Positions 54,445-63,218 of a stretch of 64,000 nucleotides of DNA are shown in pieces; the first letter of the stretch is position 1; each line of letters starts with the position of its first letter. The position numbers were made by a program, and so were the translations under genes. The notes under the pieces were generated by a model. That model was not told where the DNA came from. It searched no databases and saw nothing but the letters and a program-made list of their open reading frames with translations. The DNA is from Oscillatoriophycideae cyanobacterium NC_groundwater_1537_Pr4_S-0.65um_50_18 (GTDB lineage Bacteria; Cyanobacteriota; Cyanobacteriia; Elainellales; Elainellaceae). Location: assembly GCA_016208305.1 (NCBI GenBank), contig JACQYI010000009.1, positions 558,001-622,000 on the forward strand, written 5' to 3'.

Positions 54445-55377
54445 TCAGTCCTGAGATTCCGTAGCCACTGCCTTCAGCTTGCTATAGAAATCTCCAGGCG
54501 AAACAGCCACCGGAGTGAACTGATGAATCTCTTCTGAAGTAGATTTGTCGATCGCCAGCTTTGCCCATTTCAACTTTTCCGCTGCCTCAAGTTCGGCAAC
54601 GGGTTTAAAGGCTTGAATCGGTTCATCTTTGGGCAAATCCTTGAGCCAGGGATGTTCTGATGAAGCGGAAGAATCTGAGGATTGCAGGTCTGAGGATTGC
54701 AACGGGCTATCGTTTTCAAAGCTACGCAGCTTCAGAAAAGCGATCGATTCCTCTGAAGACAGCAGTTTCAAGCGCTGGCTAAACGGCTGAATCGCCTTTT
54801 CAGTTGAGGCAGCAAACTCCAGCAGGTCAGCCTTGGCTTCTTCAGAAGAAGGGGCTGCCGCAGAGACAACCGCAAATGCCCATTCAGATTCTGATAGGCT
54901 GGGCGATTCTGCCTCCCCGTCGGCTGCTACCGCATCGATCGCATCCTCCTGCTCAGAAGTCAGGTCTTCAGGCTGCTCTGCGTTCAATCCTTCAGCATCT
55001 AAAGGCTGAGAAGCGAAGGCATCGGCGTGCTGAGGCGGGGTGAGCGGCTTGGGCGACGGCGTGCTGAGAGAAGCTGGAGAGGAATAGGTGAGGAGGTTTC
55101 TAGAAAATCGCCCCCGGATGATTCGCTCAAACTCATGGTTAAAGTGATAAAGCGGCTGCCCCCGTCGTTGCCAAAACCGCAAAATCTGCTCCACAGAGAT
55201 GGCTTTATACCGACCTTGATACAGGGCTTCAACCAGGGAGAGACATACCCAATGGTCAGGATATTGCGCCAACCAGGTAAAGGCTAACTGCTCAGCGGTA
55301 AATCCATTGAGGTCAAAGCTGAAGCGCTTTAGCAGTTCAGCTACATCAACAGCAGCATCCTTGAGCAAATTTTGCAT
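54445..55377 (-). CDS. Conserved-looking protein with long acidic disordered middle
   Basis: 310 residues. Residues about 1-100 are folded-looking: LLKDAAVDVAELLKRFSFDLNG, FTWLAQYPDHWVCLSLVEAL, YQGRYKAISVEQILRFWQRR, QPLYHFNHEFERIIRGRFSR. Then about 170 residues of Ser/Glu/Ala/Pro-rich sequence, and a shorter C-terminal motif (HPWLKDLPKDEPIQAFKPVA, HQFTPVAVSPGDFYSKLKAV). I recall the N-terminal part from cyanobacterial proteins without known function. It is convergent with the tRNA gene. Confidence 0.65.
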   Translation of the reverse strand: MQNLLKDAAVDVAELLKRFSFDLNGFTAEQLAFTWLAQYPDHWVCLSLVEALYQGRYKAISVEQILRFWQRRGQPLYHFNHEFERIIRGRFSRNLLTYSSPASLSTPSPKPLTPPQHADAFASQPLDAEGLNAEQPEDLTSEQEDAIDAVAADGEAESPSLSESEWAFAVVSAAAPSSEEAKADLLEFAASTEKAIQPFSQRLKLLSSEESIAFLKLRSFENDSPLQSSDLQSSDSSASSEHPWLKDLPKDEPIQAFKPVAELEAAEKLKWAKLAIDKSTSEEIHQFTPVAVSPGDFYSKLKAVATESQD

Positions 55378-55698
55378 GATGAGGAGCGTGGTAAAAGAAC
55401 AAGACTCTCGATGGAGTTGTCAACTGGCCTGAAAACCTTGAACCTTCAAAGCCGAGATTCTCAAGCAAATCCACAATGCTTCATTTCGCCTTCTTTCCTA
55501 ATTTGGCATATTTACTGGGGAGATGACCAGAGTGACCTTCCACTTTCGCGGTCGATCGCCGCACAGCCACGCATCATAGTAGGATTGAAACCTGAATGGA
55601 GTTGTTTATTTTTTGGAAAAGTGTGCACAGCCTCCCGCTCTAAAAAATCAATACTCTGTTTACGGCAACCCCAAACCTCTTAATTTACGATCGCAGCT
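55378..55698. promoter_or_regulatory. Divergent intergenic region upstream of chlM
   Basis: 321 nt between the minus-strand protein at 54445-55377 and chlM. It has no repeat or RNA gene that I can recognise. Short open frames are not supported by any family feature. Promoters for both genes should lie here. Confidence 0.4.
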
Positions 55699-56397
55699 AT
55701 GACCGCAACCGATAATAAAACAGACGATAAGACGATCGTTCGAGAATATTTCAACGCTACAGGCTTCGATCGCTGGCGACGAATCTACGGCGATGGCGAA
55801 GTTAACAAAGTTCAGCTTGATATTCGAGTCGGGCATCAAAAAACGGTTGATACAGTCCTAAGCTGGCTCGAAGCAGACGGCAATTTGGCAGGCTTGTCTA
55901 TTTGTGATGCTGGGTGCGGGGTCGGTAGCCTGAGTATTCCCCTTGCGACCGCAGGCGCACAGGTGTTTGCCAGCGATATCTCTGAAAAGATGGTATCTGA
56001 AGCTCAAGAACGCGCTCAGGCTGTTTTGGGACAAAGCCACAACCCGGCTTTTGCCGTTCAAGATCTGGAAACATTAAGCGGCAAGTACCATACGGTGATT
56101 TGTCTGGATGTGCTGATTCACTACCCAGACGACAAGGCTGCTGAAATGATTAGCCATCTGTCTTCTTTGGCAGAAACAAGGCTTATCCTCAGCTTTGCCC
56201 CCAAAACTCTGGCCTATACGCTGCTCAAAAAAATTGGCGATTTTTTCCCTGGCCCTAGCAAAGCTACACGAGCCTATTTGCACCCTGAAGCCAAAATTGT
56301 CAAGATTCTAGAATCTAACGGCTGGAAGGTGCAGCGTAACGCCATGACCAAAACCCAATTTTACTTCTCTCGATTGCTGGAAGTGACGCGATCGTAG
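55699..56397 (+). CDS. chlM: Magnesium-protoporphyrin IX O-methyltransferase
   Basis: 232 residues, normal for ChlM. It methylates Mg-protoporphyrin IX with SAM in chlorophyll synthesis. The opening REYFNATGFDRWRRIYGDGEVNKVQLDIR is diagnostic, then the SAM site LSICDAGCGVGSLSIPLA, SDISEKMVSEA, VICLDVLIHYPDDKAAEM and LSFAPKTLAYTLLKKIGDFFP. Monocistronic, downstream region full of repeats. Confidence 0.95.
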   Translation: MTATDNKTDDKTIVREYFNATGFDRWRRIYGDGEVNKVQLDIRVGHQKTVDTVLSWLEADGNLAGLSICDAGCGVGSLSIPLATAGAQVFASDISEKMVSEAQERAQAVLGQSHNPAFAVQDLETLSGKYHTVICLDVLIHYPDDKAAEMISHLSSLAETRLILSFAPKTLAYTLLKKIGDFFPGPSKATRAYLHPEAKIVKILESNGWKVQRNAMTKTQFYFSRLLEVTRS

Positions 56398-56510
56398 GCT
56401 CTCAAGCTTCTGCATGCAGCAAACTGAGGAAATGAGCATCTGATGTTTGTGAGGAAAGGGGCAACGTTAAGCTTTGGCTCCTTACAAAATTGAAACCAAG
56501 AACTTTAACT

Positions 56511-56770
56511 CAAGAAGATGTTTGAAAAGTGTTCGGCTGTGACTTTAGGCACCTGTTGATCCCCTGTCCCCTTAAAAAGAGCTACCCTGTACACACATTT
56601 CCGATAAAGTATCCAAGTGCTGCAAGATCCCCCTAAATCCCCCTTAAAAAGGGGGACTTTGAGTCCGGCTCCTCCCTTTTTAAGGGGGGTTGGGGGGATC
56701 AAACCCAGTTAGTTCTGCATCAAAGGATTTGTGGGTGCACGGTAGTTAAAAAGAAGGGCGAAATGAATTC
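56511..56770 (+). repeat. Dispersed repeat, interrupted copy
   Basis: 56511-56579 matches 61182-61250 (CAAGAAGATGTTTGAAAAG, GGCACCTGTTGATCCCC, CCCCTTAAAAAG), and the match resumes at GCGAAATGAATTCA (56759) against GAGAAATGAATTCA (61254). The segment between is absent at 61182-61268. Confidence 0.78.
56581..56745. mobile_element. MITE-like element, 164 bp, with target duplication
   Basis: The ends CTACCCTGTACACACATTTC (56582 on) and the reverse complement of the other end, CTACCGTGCACCCACAAATC, match at most positions over about 21 bp. TTAAAAAGA stands on both sides (56572-56580 and 56746-56754) as a 9-bp target duplication. It has no ORF; inside is a palindrome with arms 56626-56653 and 56674-56700 rich in C-runs and CTTAAAAAGGG, a dispersed cyanobacterial repeat motif. 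Confidence 0.78.
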
Positions 56771-56979
56771 AAAGCCTCCCTTCAAATGGGGAACTTAGGG
56801 GGATCTGAAACGTTTCGCTACCCCTAGTTGGACTGTTCAAACATTCTCTCAGAGCGTGCGGCAGAGCCGTACTCTCTCTAAAAAACCTTGAAGTTATTTT
56901 CGTGAAGATCTTTTCCGTTCAGCTCAGCTAAAAGCGAGGTGGTCATCGAACTCATGAGCAAGAACTGCGGATAAAACCT

Positions 56980-57993
56980 ATGGCTAAAAACAAGATTGCA
57001 ATCCTTTGCCTCGTTGCGATTATTGCAGCCGCAATTATTTTGCACACCGAATTATGGGCCTACGACACATTTGAAGGCAAAAAAGATATCTACTATCTTT
57101 GGCAAGATAGCCAGATGCTTTCATCTGGAGAAAATCCTTATGCCAGGATTTTGTCAGGGAACATGTCGGAGAACAAAAAATATCCTACCTACTTTCCTAT
57201 ATTCTGCTTGCTTTCTTCACTGACGCAAAAGCTAGGACTTAAAGACTATGACGACTGGATTGGCTTTTGGCGACATATCTTTTTAGTTTTTAATCTAGGC
57301 ATTGGTTCACTAATCTTCTACATTTTCTCTCGGCAAAAGCTTGTATTACTGGGGGCTTTTTCGGCCTGCTTTTGGCTGTTTAGCCGTTGGACAATGTATG
57401 TCACAAGAGTAGCGCAAATAGACTTTATTCCTATCTTCTTTTTGCTGCTTTCGCTGTTTCTATTGCGGCGACATAAATGGACGGCACTCTTGCTGTTTAG
57501 CCTATCTCTGGGTGTCAAACAAATTGCCGTCTTTCTGGTGCCCATTTATCTGGTTTGGATCTGGCGATCGACCGAACAAAACAAAGTTAAAACCGTTTTG
57601 TTGGCTGCTGCTATGATCATCAGCATTCCCCTGATCACATCTCTCCCCTTTTTGGTCTGGAATCCAGAAAGCTTCGTCAAATCCATTCTCTTCTCTGCCA
57701 CTCGCGAAGGAGACGACAGCTTTGACTCCCCCAGCTTATTTGAAGCCACAGCAGGTCTGCGCTTTTTACCGATGCTGGTGCTGACGACTCTTATTTGCTT
57801 TGGCATTGTTCGTCAGCAGATAGGGCTTTATACCAGTGCGCTGCTTACCTTGTCGGTCTTTGTCAACTTCAATGCTGTGCTGTTTACCCAATACTTTTGC
57901 TGGGTGCTGCCTTTTGTACCGTTGACCCTCAGCGATTTTTTCGATCGCTCCTCGACGCTTGACGCGCAAAAAGACCTGCCTGAAAACCTGTGA
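56980..57993 (+). CDS. Multi-pass membrane protein, GT87/DUF2029-like
   Basis: 337 residues with about nine hydrophobic segments. After the first (IAILCLVAIIAAAIILHTEL) comes an exported loop with DIYYLWQDSQMLSSGENPYA and YPTYFPIFCLLSS, typical of GT-C membrane glycosyltransferases of family GT87 (DUF2029) that use lipid-linked sugars. LFSRWTMYVTRVAQIDFIPI and SLGVKQIAVFLVPIYLVWIW fit too. Donor and acceptor are unknown. Length is a little short for the family. Confidence 0.6.
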   Translation: MAKNKIAILCLVAIIAAAIILHTELWAYDTFEGKKDIYYLWQDSQMLSSGENPYARILSGNMSENKKYPTYFPIFCLLSSLTQKLGLKDYDDWIGFWRHIFLVFNLGIGSLIFYIFSRQKLVLLGAFSACFWLFSRWTMYVTRVAQIDFIPIFFLLLSLFLLRRHKWTALLLFSLSLGVKQIAVFLVPIYLVWIWRSTEQNKVKTVLLAAAMIISIPLITSLPFLVWNPESFVKSILFSATREGDDSFDSPSLFEATAGLRFLPMLVLTTLICFGIVRQQIGLYTSALLTLSVFVNFNAVLFTQYFCWVLPFVPLTLSDFFDRSSTLDAQKDLPENL

Positions 57994-58008
57994 CAGAGAC
58001 GCTCATTG

Positions 58009-58044
58009 CTTGAGCCAAATTGAAGACTTGAGCCAAATTGAAGC
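58009..58044. repeat. Two direct 18-bp repeats
   Basis: CTTGAGCCAAATTGAAGA at 58009-58026 and CTTGAGCCAAATTGAAGC at 58027-58044, just after the membrane protein's stop. Adds to the many short tandem duplications in this window. Confidence 0.78.
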
Positions 58045-58177
58045 ATTAATATTGAGGCGTCAATTTGCGATCGGCCTCTGCCCACAAAGGTTTCTAAGAA
58101 TACCAAGTAGCCGCCGCTTCTGGGCTATGCTTGCTTTTTCGTTTTAGAAATTAAACCCATTCTCAGGTATTTTCTTA

Positions 58178-59374
58178 ATGAGGAAAAAGCTTTTTATCCC
58201 AGGGCTGCTGGCAGTCTTGACCCTCGGCTGCTTGCTGATCATGCCTGTAATGGCCTCGCGATCGCAATCTGCTCCTCAAACCATTGCCCCAGCAATTGCC
58301 CCAGTCATTGCTCAATCTCCTGCTCCTACCAGTTCACCAGTGCCCAGCGCAACCCCCAGCCCAGTGCCTACGACCAGCGCCAGCCTACCCAATGTGGTGC
58401 TGCTGGCAACAGGTGGAACGATCGCTGGAACAGGGGCAACCTCTACCACCACGGTCGGCTATCAGGCGGCCAAGCTGCCCGTCGAAACCTTGATCTCAGC
58501 TGTACCTGAGCTGAAGAACATTGCCAATATCACAGGCGAACAGGTGCTGCAAATTGCCAGTGAGAACATGACCGTTGAGGGTCTGCTGCAAATTGCCAAG
58601 CGCGTGAACGAAGTTTTGGCTCAGCCTGAAGTGAGCGGCGTTGTCATCACCCACGGCACAGATACGCTGGAAGAAACCGCCTATTTCCTCAATTTGGTGA
58701 CCAAGAGCGAAAAGCCTGTGGTAGTGGTGGGTTCTATGCGTCCCGCTACGGCGCTGAGTGCCGATGGCCCGCTAAATTTGTACAACGCCGTGGCGATCGC
58801 AGGCAGTCCTGAAGCGGTTGGCAAAGGCGTCTTCGTTAGCCTCAACGATCAAATTTCGGCAGCGCGAGAAGTCACGAAATCGAATACGACAAGCCTCAAC
58901 ACCTTCCAGGCAAATGACATGGGCTATCTGGGCTACGTTGAGCTGGGTAAACCCTACTTCTACAGAATGCCGATTCGCAAACATACGGTGGCGACTCCGT
59001 TTGAGGTCAGCGCTCTGACGACGCTTCCCCAAGTGGACATTGTGTATGGCTATGGCAGCAACCGCCCTGCCATGTTTAGAGCAGCGATCGCCGATGGAGC
59101 CAAAGGCATTGTCTATGCCGGAGTAGGGAATGGCAGTATCTCGGTGCAGCTAGAACCCGATGTAATTGCCGCCAGCAAAAAAGGGATTCCCATTGTCCGC
59201 AGTTCGCGGGCAGGGGCAGGGCGCGTGGTGCGCAATGGCGAAGAAAAGGATGACGAAAACGGCTTCATTGTGGCAGATAATTTGTCGCCGCAGAAAGCCC
59301 GCCTCTTGCTGATGCTGGGGCTGACGATTACGAGTGACCCGCAGGCGCTTCAGGAGATGTTTTACACCTACTGA
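58178..59374 (+). CDS. Exported type II-like L-asparaginase
   Basis: 398 residues. A signal peptide (about 1-27, hydrophobic LLAVLTLGCLLIMPVMA) is followed by a Pro/Ala/Ser/Gln linker to about residue 70, so the enzyme is probably periplasmic. The asparaginase core begins VVLLATGGTIAGTGA (catalytic Thr), then GVVITHGTDTLEETAYFL (second Thr with Asp), VVVVGSMRPATALSADGPLN with the active lysine region, VSLNDQISAAREVTKSNTTS. It hydrolyses asparagine, perhaps glutamine. Unrelated in fold to the asparaginase at 9902. Single gene; no amino-acid transporter nearby. Confidence 0.92.
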   Translation: MRKKLFIPGLLAVLTLGCLLIMPVMASRSQSAPQTIAPAIAPVIAQSPAPTSSPVPSATPSPVPTTSASLPNVVLLATGGTIAGTGATSTTTVGYQAAKLPVETLISAVPELKNIANITGEQVLQIASENMTVEGLLQIAKRVNEVLAQPEVSGVVITHGTDTLEETAYFLNLVTKSEKPVVVVGSMRPATALSADGPLNLYNAVAIAGSPEAVGKGVFVSLNDQISAAREVTKSNTTSLNTFQANDMGYLGYVELGKPYFYRMPIRKHTVATPFEVSALTTLPQVDIVYGYGSNRPAMFRAAIADGAKGIVYAGVGNGSISVQLEPDVIAASKKGIPIVRSSRAGAGRVVRNGEEKDDENGFIVADNLSPQKARLLLMLGLTITSDPQALQEMFYTY

Positions 59375-59778
59375 GCCTTAGCAAACCCCAAAGGCTGATG
59401 GTCAAAAGCGTAAGGTTTATTTGAACATCAATTTTTTAGAGACTTATCGGGTTTTTAGAGACTTGTCGGGCATTTGCGATTGCGTGAGCCTATGCCTATA
59501 TTGTGTTTGCAACATCCTTTCAATGGTCAGTAGCTCCAATGGTCAGTAGATCGCAGATTAGGGTTTTGTACGCGCGCTACAAAACCCTAAAAGCTGGATT
59601 TCAAAGACGCTGTGCGCCTCTGAAATCCAGCTTTTAAAAAATAGGGGGACTTTGGAAGCGGAATGCAGAATCCTTAATGGGCGCGAAATAACAAAAAATT
59701 AAAGACTCTGTTACAAATACGAAAAAGCTGACAGGATTTAACTTAGGAATCTGCCACAAATTTCACGCCAGAGAATTT
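59375..59778. other. Intergenic region with tandem and palindromic repeats
   Basis: About 400 nt. TTTTAGAGACTTATCGGG at 59434 recurs with one change at 59453; CAATGGTCAGTAG occurs at 59521 and 59538; then follows the double-palindrome element copy 2 (59540-59650). The last 120 nt are AT-rich and should hold the aminotransferase promoter. Confidence 0.6.
59540..59650 (-). mobile_element. Double-palindrome element, inverted copy 2
   Basis: 59558-59570 (TTAGGGTTTTGTA) pairs with 59578-59590; 59589-59603 (AAAAGCTGGATTTCA) pairs with 59621-59635. In reverse complement this is the element at 28109-28239, including the leading AGATCGCA-ATTAGGG. The centre of the second hairpin has lost perfect pairing, and its right end is decayed. 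Confidence 0.75.
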
Positions 59779-61125
59779 ATGCAAGAGATTACTCGCCCCA
59801 CCTTTACCTCAACCGATCGCGACAGCCTAGATGCCTTCTGGATGCCCTTTACCGCCAATCGGCAGTTCAAGTCCAAGCCTCGCCTGATGGTGTCTGCTCA
59901 AGGGATGCACTACACCAGCGAAGACGGACGGCAGATCCTCGATGGCACTGCGGGTCTGTGGTGCGTCAATGCCGGACATAGCCGCCCCGAAATTGCCGAA
60001 GCAGTACAGAAGCAGGTGATGACGCTGGACTTTTCCCCTACCTTTCAGATGGGGCATCCCGGCGCGTTTCAGTTGGCCGATCGCCTGACAAAAATGCTGC
60101 CCGCCGACCTGAATCGCGTATTTTTTGCTAATTCTGGATCCGAGGCAGTGGATTCGGCCTTGAAGATCGCGATCGCCTATCATCGCATCTGTGGTCAGGG
60201 CACGCGCCAAAGGCTGATTGGTCGAGAGCGGGGCTACCACGGCGTAGGGTTTGGCGGCATCTCTGTGGGCGGCATTGGGCCAAACCGCAAGTTTTACGGC
60301 AGCCTCTTAGCCGGGGTCGATCATTTGCCCCACACCCATAGCTTGGAGCATAACGCCTTCACCAAAGGACAGCCCGCCTGGGGCGCGCATCTTGCCGATG
60401 AGCTAGAGCGGATCGTGGCGCTGCATGACGCCTCCAACATTGCAGCAGTGATTGTAGAGCCTGTGGCAGGTTCGACGGGCGTATTGGTGCCGCCTTTGGA
60501 CTATCTTCAGAGGCTGCGCGCCATCTGCGACAAATATGGCATTTTACTGATTTTCGATGAGGTGATTTCTGGTTTTGGGCGGCTAGGCACTGGCTTTGCA
60601 GCCGACTACTTTGGGGTGATTCCCGACATGATTACCGTCGCCAAAGGCATCACCAACGGTACGTTGCCGATGGGAGCCGTCTTTGTGCGGCAGGGAATTT
60701 ACGATGCTTTTATGGAAGGTTCAGCAGATAATGCGATCGAGCTGTTCCACGGCTACACCTATTCAGGCCATCCGGTTGCCTGTGCGGCCTCAATGGCAAC
60801 GCTAGATATCTACGAAAAAGAAGGGTTGTTTCAGCGTGCCCAGTCGATCTCAAGCTATTGGGAAGAGGCTGTGCATAGTCTACGCGGCTTGCCTCATATC
60901 ATCGACATTCGCAATGTGGGTTTGGTGGCAGGTATTGAGCTAGAGTCAATGCCTGGAAAGCCCGGAGCAAGAGCCTTTGAGTGTTTCCTCCGCTGCTACG
61001 AACGCGGTTTGCTGATCCGCACCACGGCAGATATCATCGCACTGTCGCCACCTCTAATCATTGAGAAATCTCACATTGATCAACTGATTTCGATGCTGGC
61101 AGAAGTCTTAAAGGATCTGCCTTAG
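59779..61125 (+). CDS. Class III omega-amino acid:pyruvate aminotransferase
   Basis: 448 residues, normal length. The opening DAFWMPFTANRQFKSKPRLM and LDGTAGLWCVNAGHSRPEIAEA are typical of the beta-alanine:pyruvate aminotransferase group. PLP-binding lysine in ITVAKGITNGTLPMGAVF, the phosphate site SGSEAVDSALKIAIAYH, and LLIFDEVISGFGRLG are present. It moves an amino group between omega-amino acids and pyruvate or glyoxylate. Exact substrate is not evident and relatives include taurine or GABA aminotransferases. Single gene. Confidence 0.88.
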   Translation: MQEITRPTFTSTDRDSLDAFWMPFTANRQFKSKPRLMVSAQGMHYTSEDGRQILDGTAGLWCVNAGHSRPEIAEAVQKQVMTLDFSPTFQMGHPGAFQLADRLTKMLPADLNRVFFANSGSEAVDSALKIAIAYHRICGQGTRQRLIGRERGYHGVGFGGISVGGIGPNRKFYGSLLAGVDHLPHTHSLEHNAFTKGQPAWGAHLADELERIVALHDASNIAAVIVEPVAGSTGVLVPPLDYLQRLRAICDKYGILLIFDEVISGFGRLGTGFAADYFGVIPDMITVAKGITNGTLPMGAVFVRQGIYDAFMEGSADNAIELFHGYTYSGHPVACAASMATLDIYEKEGLFQRAQSISSYWEEAVHSLRGLPHIIDIRNVGLVAGIELESMPGKPGARAFECFLRCYERGLLIRTTADIIALSPPLIIEKSHIDQLISMLAEVLKDLP

Positions 61126-61508
61126 GATCATGCAACAAATAACCTGCGTAGGTTGGATTTCGCAAAGCTCAACCCAACGCCCAAGAGGATGTTTGAAAAG
61201 CAATCGACTGTGATTTTAGGCACCTGTTGATCCCCCTTGCCCCTTAAAAAGGGGAGAAATGAATTCACAGCGAAACCCAACGCCTGAGATAATTGGGTTT
61301 CATTTATATTGATCGTCCTTGCCTTAAAGACAGGGGCGATCGAGCCATTGGAATTTTCTAGTGGCTCGGTGTTTGTAAGGCTACGGCTAGAATGAGGGAT
61401 GCATTTTTGAGGGGTGTGCGAAGCGTTCCTGTCAAAAATGAATTTAAATCCCTGGCAGAGTTATGATGGGGCAAATTTGATCCAGACTCAATCTCCGAAC
61501 CCCTCAGA
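61126..61508. other. Intergenic region with dispersed repeats
   Basis: GTAGGTTGGATTTCGCAAAG followed by CTCAACCCAACGCC (about 61148-61181) and GAAACCCAACGCC with GGGTTTCATT (about 61270-61305) are inverted-repeat sequences of a motif very common between genes of cyanobacteria. 61182-61268 is the uninterrupted copy of the repeat at 56511. A moderate promoter for upp must lie in the last 150 nt. Confidence 0.6.
61182..61268 (+). repeat. Dispersed repeat, intact copy
   Basis: Matches 56511-56579 and continues into GAGAAATGAATTCAC without the insertion found there, so it shows what the empty site looks like. Contains CCCCTTAAAAAGGGG, a short palindrome. Confidence 0.78.
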
Positions 61509-62159
61509 ATGGCATTACAACTGCGCGTTTACGTTCCCCCCCATCCGCTGATTAAGCATTGGCTTGCCGTCGCCCGTGACAAAGATACGCCAGATATGCT
61601 GTTTCGTAGCGCCATGACCGAGCTGGGGCGTTGGCTCACCTATGAGGCTATTCGAGACTGGCTACCGACGATCGATACCGAAGTCAATACGCCCCTCTCT
61701 CCCTGTGCCGCCACCTTCGTCAATCCAGAAGTGCCGATCGCCGTCATTCCCATCTTGCGGGCAGGGTTGGCGCTCTTAGAAGGCGCACAGGCACTGCTTC
61801 CCCTAGCCTCGATCTATCACATCGGCGTGGTGCGAAACGAAGAAACCCTGGAACCTAGCATCTATCTCAATAAGTTTCCGGCACAGTTTTCGCCCCAAGC
61901 CCATGTGCTGATCACTGAACCCATGCTGGCGACGGGCGGTACCATTGTCACCGTAATGGAAGAGCTGACGAAACGAGGTGTTGACCCCGCCAATGTACGC
62001 ATTATTTCTGTGGTGACAGCGCCTCCTGCCCTGCAAAAGCTCAACGTGGCCTATCCCGGCCTAGTGATTTATGCCGCCTGCATTGACGAGGGACTAAACC
62101 AGAAAGGCTATATTGTTCCAGGGTTGGGAGATGCGGGCGATCGCACCTTTGGCACCTGA
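61509..62159 (+). CDS. upp: Uracil phosphoribosyltransferase
   Basis: 216 residues, normal. It makes UMP from uracil and PRPP in pyrimidine salvage. The start is LRVYVPPHPLIKHWLAVARD, and IPILRAGLALLEGAQALLP. The PRPP loop reads VLITEPMLATGGTIVTVMEE, with Glu where most relatives have Asp. The uracil site GYIVPGLGDAGDRTFGT closes the protein. Single gene. Confidence 0.94.
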   Translation: MALQLRVYVPPHPLIKHWLAVARDKDTPDMLFRSAMTELGRWLTYEAIRDWLPTIDTEVNTPLSPCAATFVNPEVPIAVIPILRAGLALLEGAQALLPLASIYHIGVVRNEETLEPSIYLNKFPAQFSPQAHVLITEPMLATGGTIVTVMEELTKRGVDPANVRIISVVTAPPALQKLNVAYPGLVIYAACIDEGLNQKGYIVPGLGDAGDRTFGT

Positions 62160-62249
62160 TCAAATCTAAAATCTGAGGTTGTCTCGTTCAGAGCGCGTTA
62201 AAATCGTCGTAGAATTGCCCTGACTAAACGCAAATGGCAGGATTTTGTT

Positions 62250-62585
62250 ATGAGCCAGCAAGGTAACTTTTTCGGCGGTTTTTTCCTAGGGGCGATCGTC
62301 GGTGGCGTAGTCGGTGGTGTTGTTGGGGTGCTGGCAACCTCACGCCTAACTCAGGCTGACAATTCTGAAGCAGAATCGTTCAAAATTGACCCCAAAACCG
62401 GAAAAAAGCGCCCCCTCAAAGCCTCAGGCGATCAGGGAATTGAAGTGGCGCGTCGGGGTTTAGAAGATAGAATTGCTCAGTTAAACGATGCCATTGATGA
62501 TGTCAGGCAACAACTCGGCACCGTCAACGGTACGCCTAGAGATCAGGGTAAGGGCAAGGCGATCGCACAAGATCCGCAGAATTGA
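62250..62585 (+). CDS. Small membrane protein, YtxH-like
   Basis: 111 residues. A glycine-rich hydrophobic segment (about 8-32, FFLGAIVGGVVGGVVGVLAT) anchors it, then a basic/acidic soluble part (SFKIDPKTGKKRPLKASGDQ) and a helix with coiled-coil character (LEDRIAQLNDAIDDVRQQLG). Similar small proteins occur in many cyanobacteria next to house-keeping genes. Function unknown. Confidence 0.65.
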   Translation: MSQQGNFFGGFFLGAIVGGVVGGVVGVLATSRLTQADNSEAESFKIDPKTGKKRPLKASGDQGIEVARRGLEDRIAQLNDAIDDVRQQLGTVNGTPRDQGKGKAIAQDPQN

Positions 62586-62620
62586 ACTTTAGGCGGGAAA
62601 CCTCAAGTCCAGCTTGAACC

Positions 62621-62680
62621 CTAAAGTTCAAACACCTAAAGTTCAAACACCTAAAGTTCAAACACCTAAAGTCCAATCCT
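62621..62680. repeat. Four tandem 15-bp repeats between convergent genes
   Basis: CTAAAGTTCAAACAC occurs at 62621, 62636, 62651 and, changed to CTAAAGTCCAATCCT, at 62666. It ends 8 nt before the mscL stop. A half copy precedes it. Noncoding. Confidence 0.82.
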
Positions 62681-62687
62681 GATGGGA

Positions 62688-63116
62688 CTACCGCGACTCC
62701 ATCACTTGGGTCAGGCGCTCGACGGCATGCGTCAGATTTTCTTGAGACACCACGATCGGATCAGGAGGAGCAGCCGCTTCTTCTGCCGCTTTCTGGCGCA
62801 AAAATCTGGTTTTGGCTGCTTCTAGCGCCCGAATCGCCAGGAAGATGGACAGCGCAATGACCAAAAAGTTGAGGATTGCAGCGAGGAAAGAGCCATACTT
62901 AATGCCATTAGCCGAGAGGTTCGCTAAATCATCAACATTGGCGGCTTTTAGAGCGGGGCTGAGAATGGCGGGCGTGATGATATCAGCAACAAAAGATTCA
63001 ACAATCTTGCCGAATGCGCTGCCAATAATCACGGCAACCGCCAAATCGACGACGTTGCCCTGCATGATGAATTTCCTAAACTCTGCCCAAAAGCCGCTGT
63101 TTCCTGATGCTGCCAT
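62688..63116 (-). CDS. mscL: Large-conductance mechanosensitive channel
   Basis: 142 residues from the ATG at 63116; an earlier in-frame ATG (63191) adds 25 residues unlike any MscL. The start FWAEFRKFIMQGNVVDLAVA and VIIGSAFGKIVESFVADIIT are diagnostic: helix S1 and TM1. TM2 is FLAAILNFLVIALSIFLAIRAL, then the C-terminal helix. It opens under osmotic downshock to release solutes. Monocistronic. Confidence 0.94.
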   Translation of the reverse strand: MAASGNSGFWAEFRKFIMQGNVVDLAVAVIIGSAFGKIVESFVADIITPAILSPALKAANVDDLANLSANGIKYGSFLAAILNFLVIALSIFLAIRALEAAKTRFLRQKAAEEAAAPPDPIVVSQENLTHAVERLTQVMESR

Positions 63117-63218
63117 GATAAAACCTTGTAAATTAATGTTTTCAGGGTTAATCTCCTGCTTTTGCCTGAAAATGTCAAGCCACTCAATCACGACTTTCCA
63201 GATTTGAGCAATTTGACC

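Larger units (their letters stand above)
56398..56979. other. Intergenic region filled by nested repeats
   Basis: About 580 nt. It holds a dispersed repeat (from 56511, resuming to about 56775) interrupted by a small element with terminal inverted repeats and a palindrome (56581-56745); both are listed separately. The last 200 nt before the membrane protein gene should carry its promoter. A minus-strand open frame across 56505-56702 is made of repeat DNA and is not a gene. Confidence 0.6.

Noticed and set aside
55372-55683. Plus-strand 103-residue frame upstream of chlM
   Set aside because: Overlaps the start of the minus-strand gene and shows no motif; chance frame.
56505-56702. Minus-strand open frame with PLFKGDLGG-type sequence
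   Set aside because: Made of a dispersed palindromic repeat (CCCCTTAAAAAGGGG motif); such spurious proteins are common in cyanobacterial annotations. No ribosome site.
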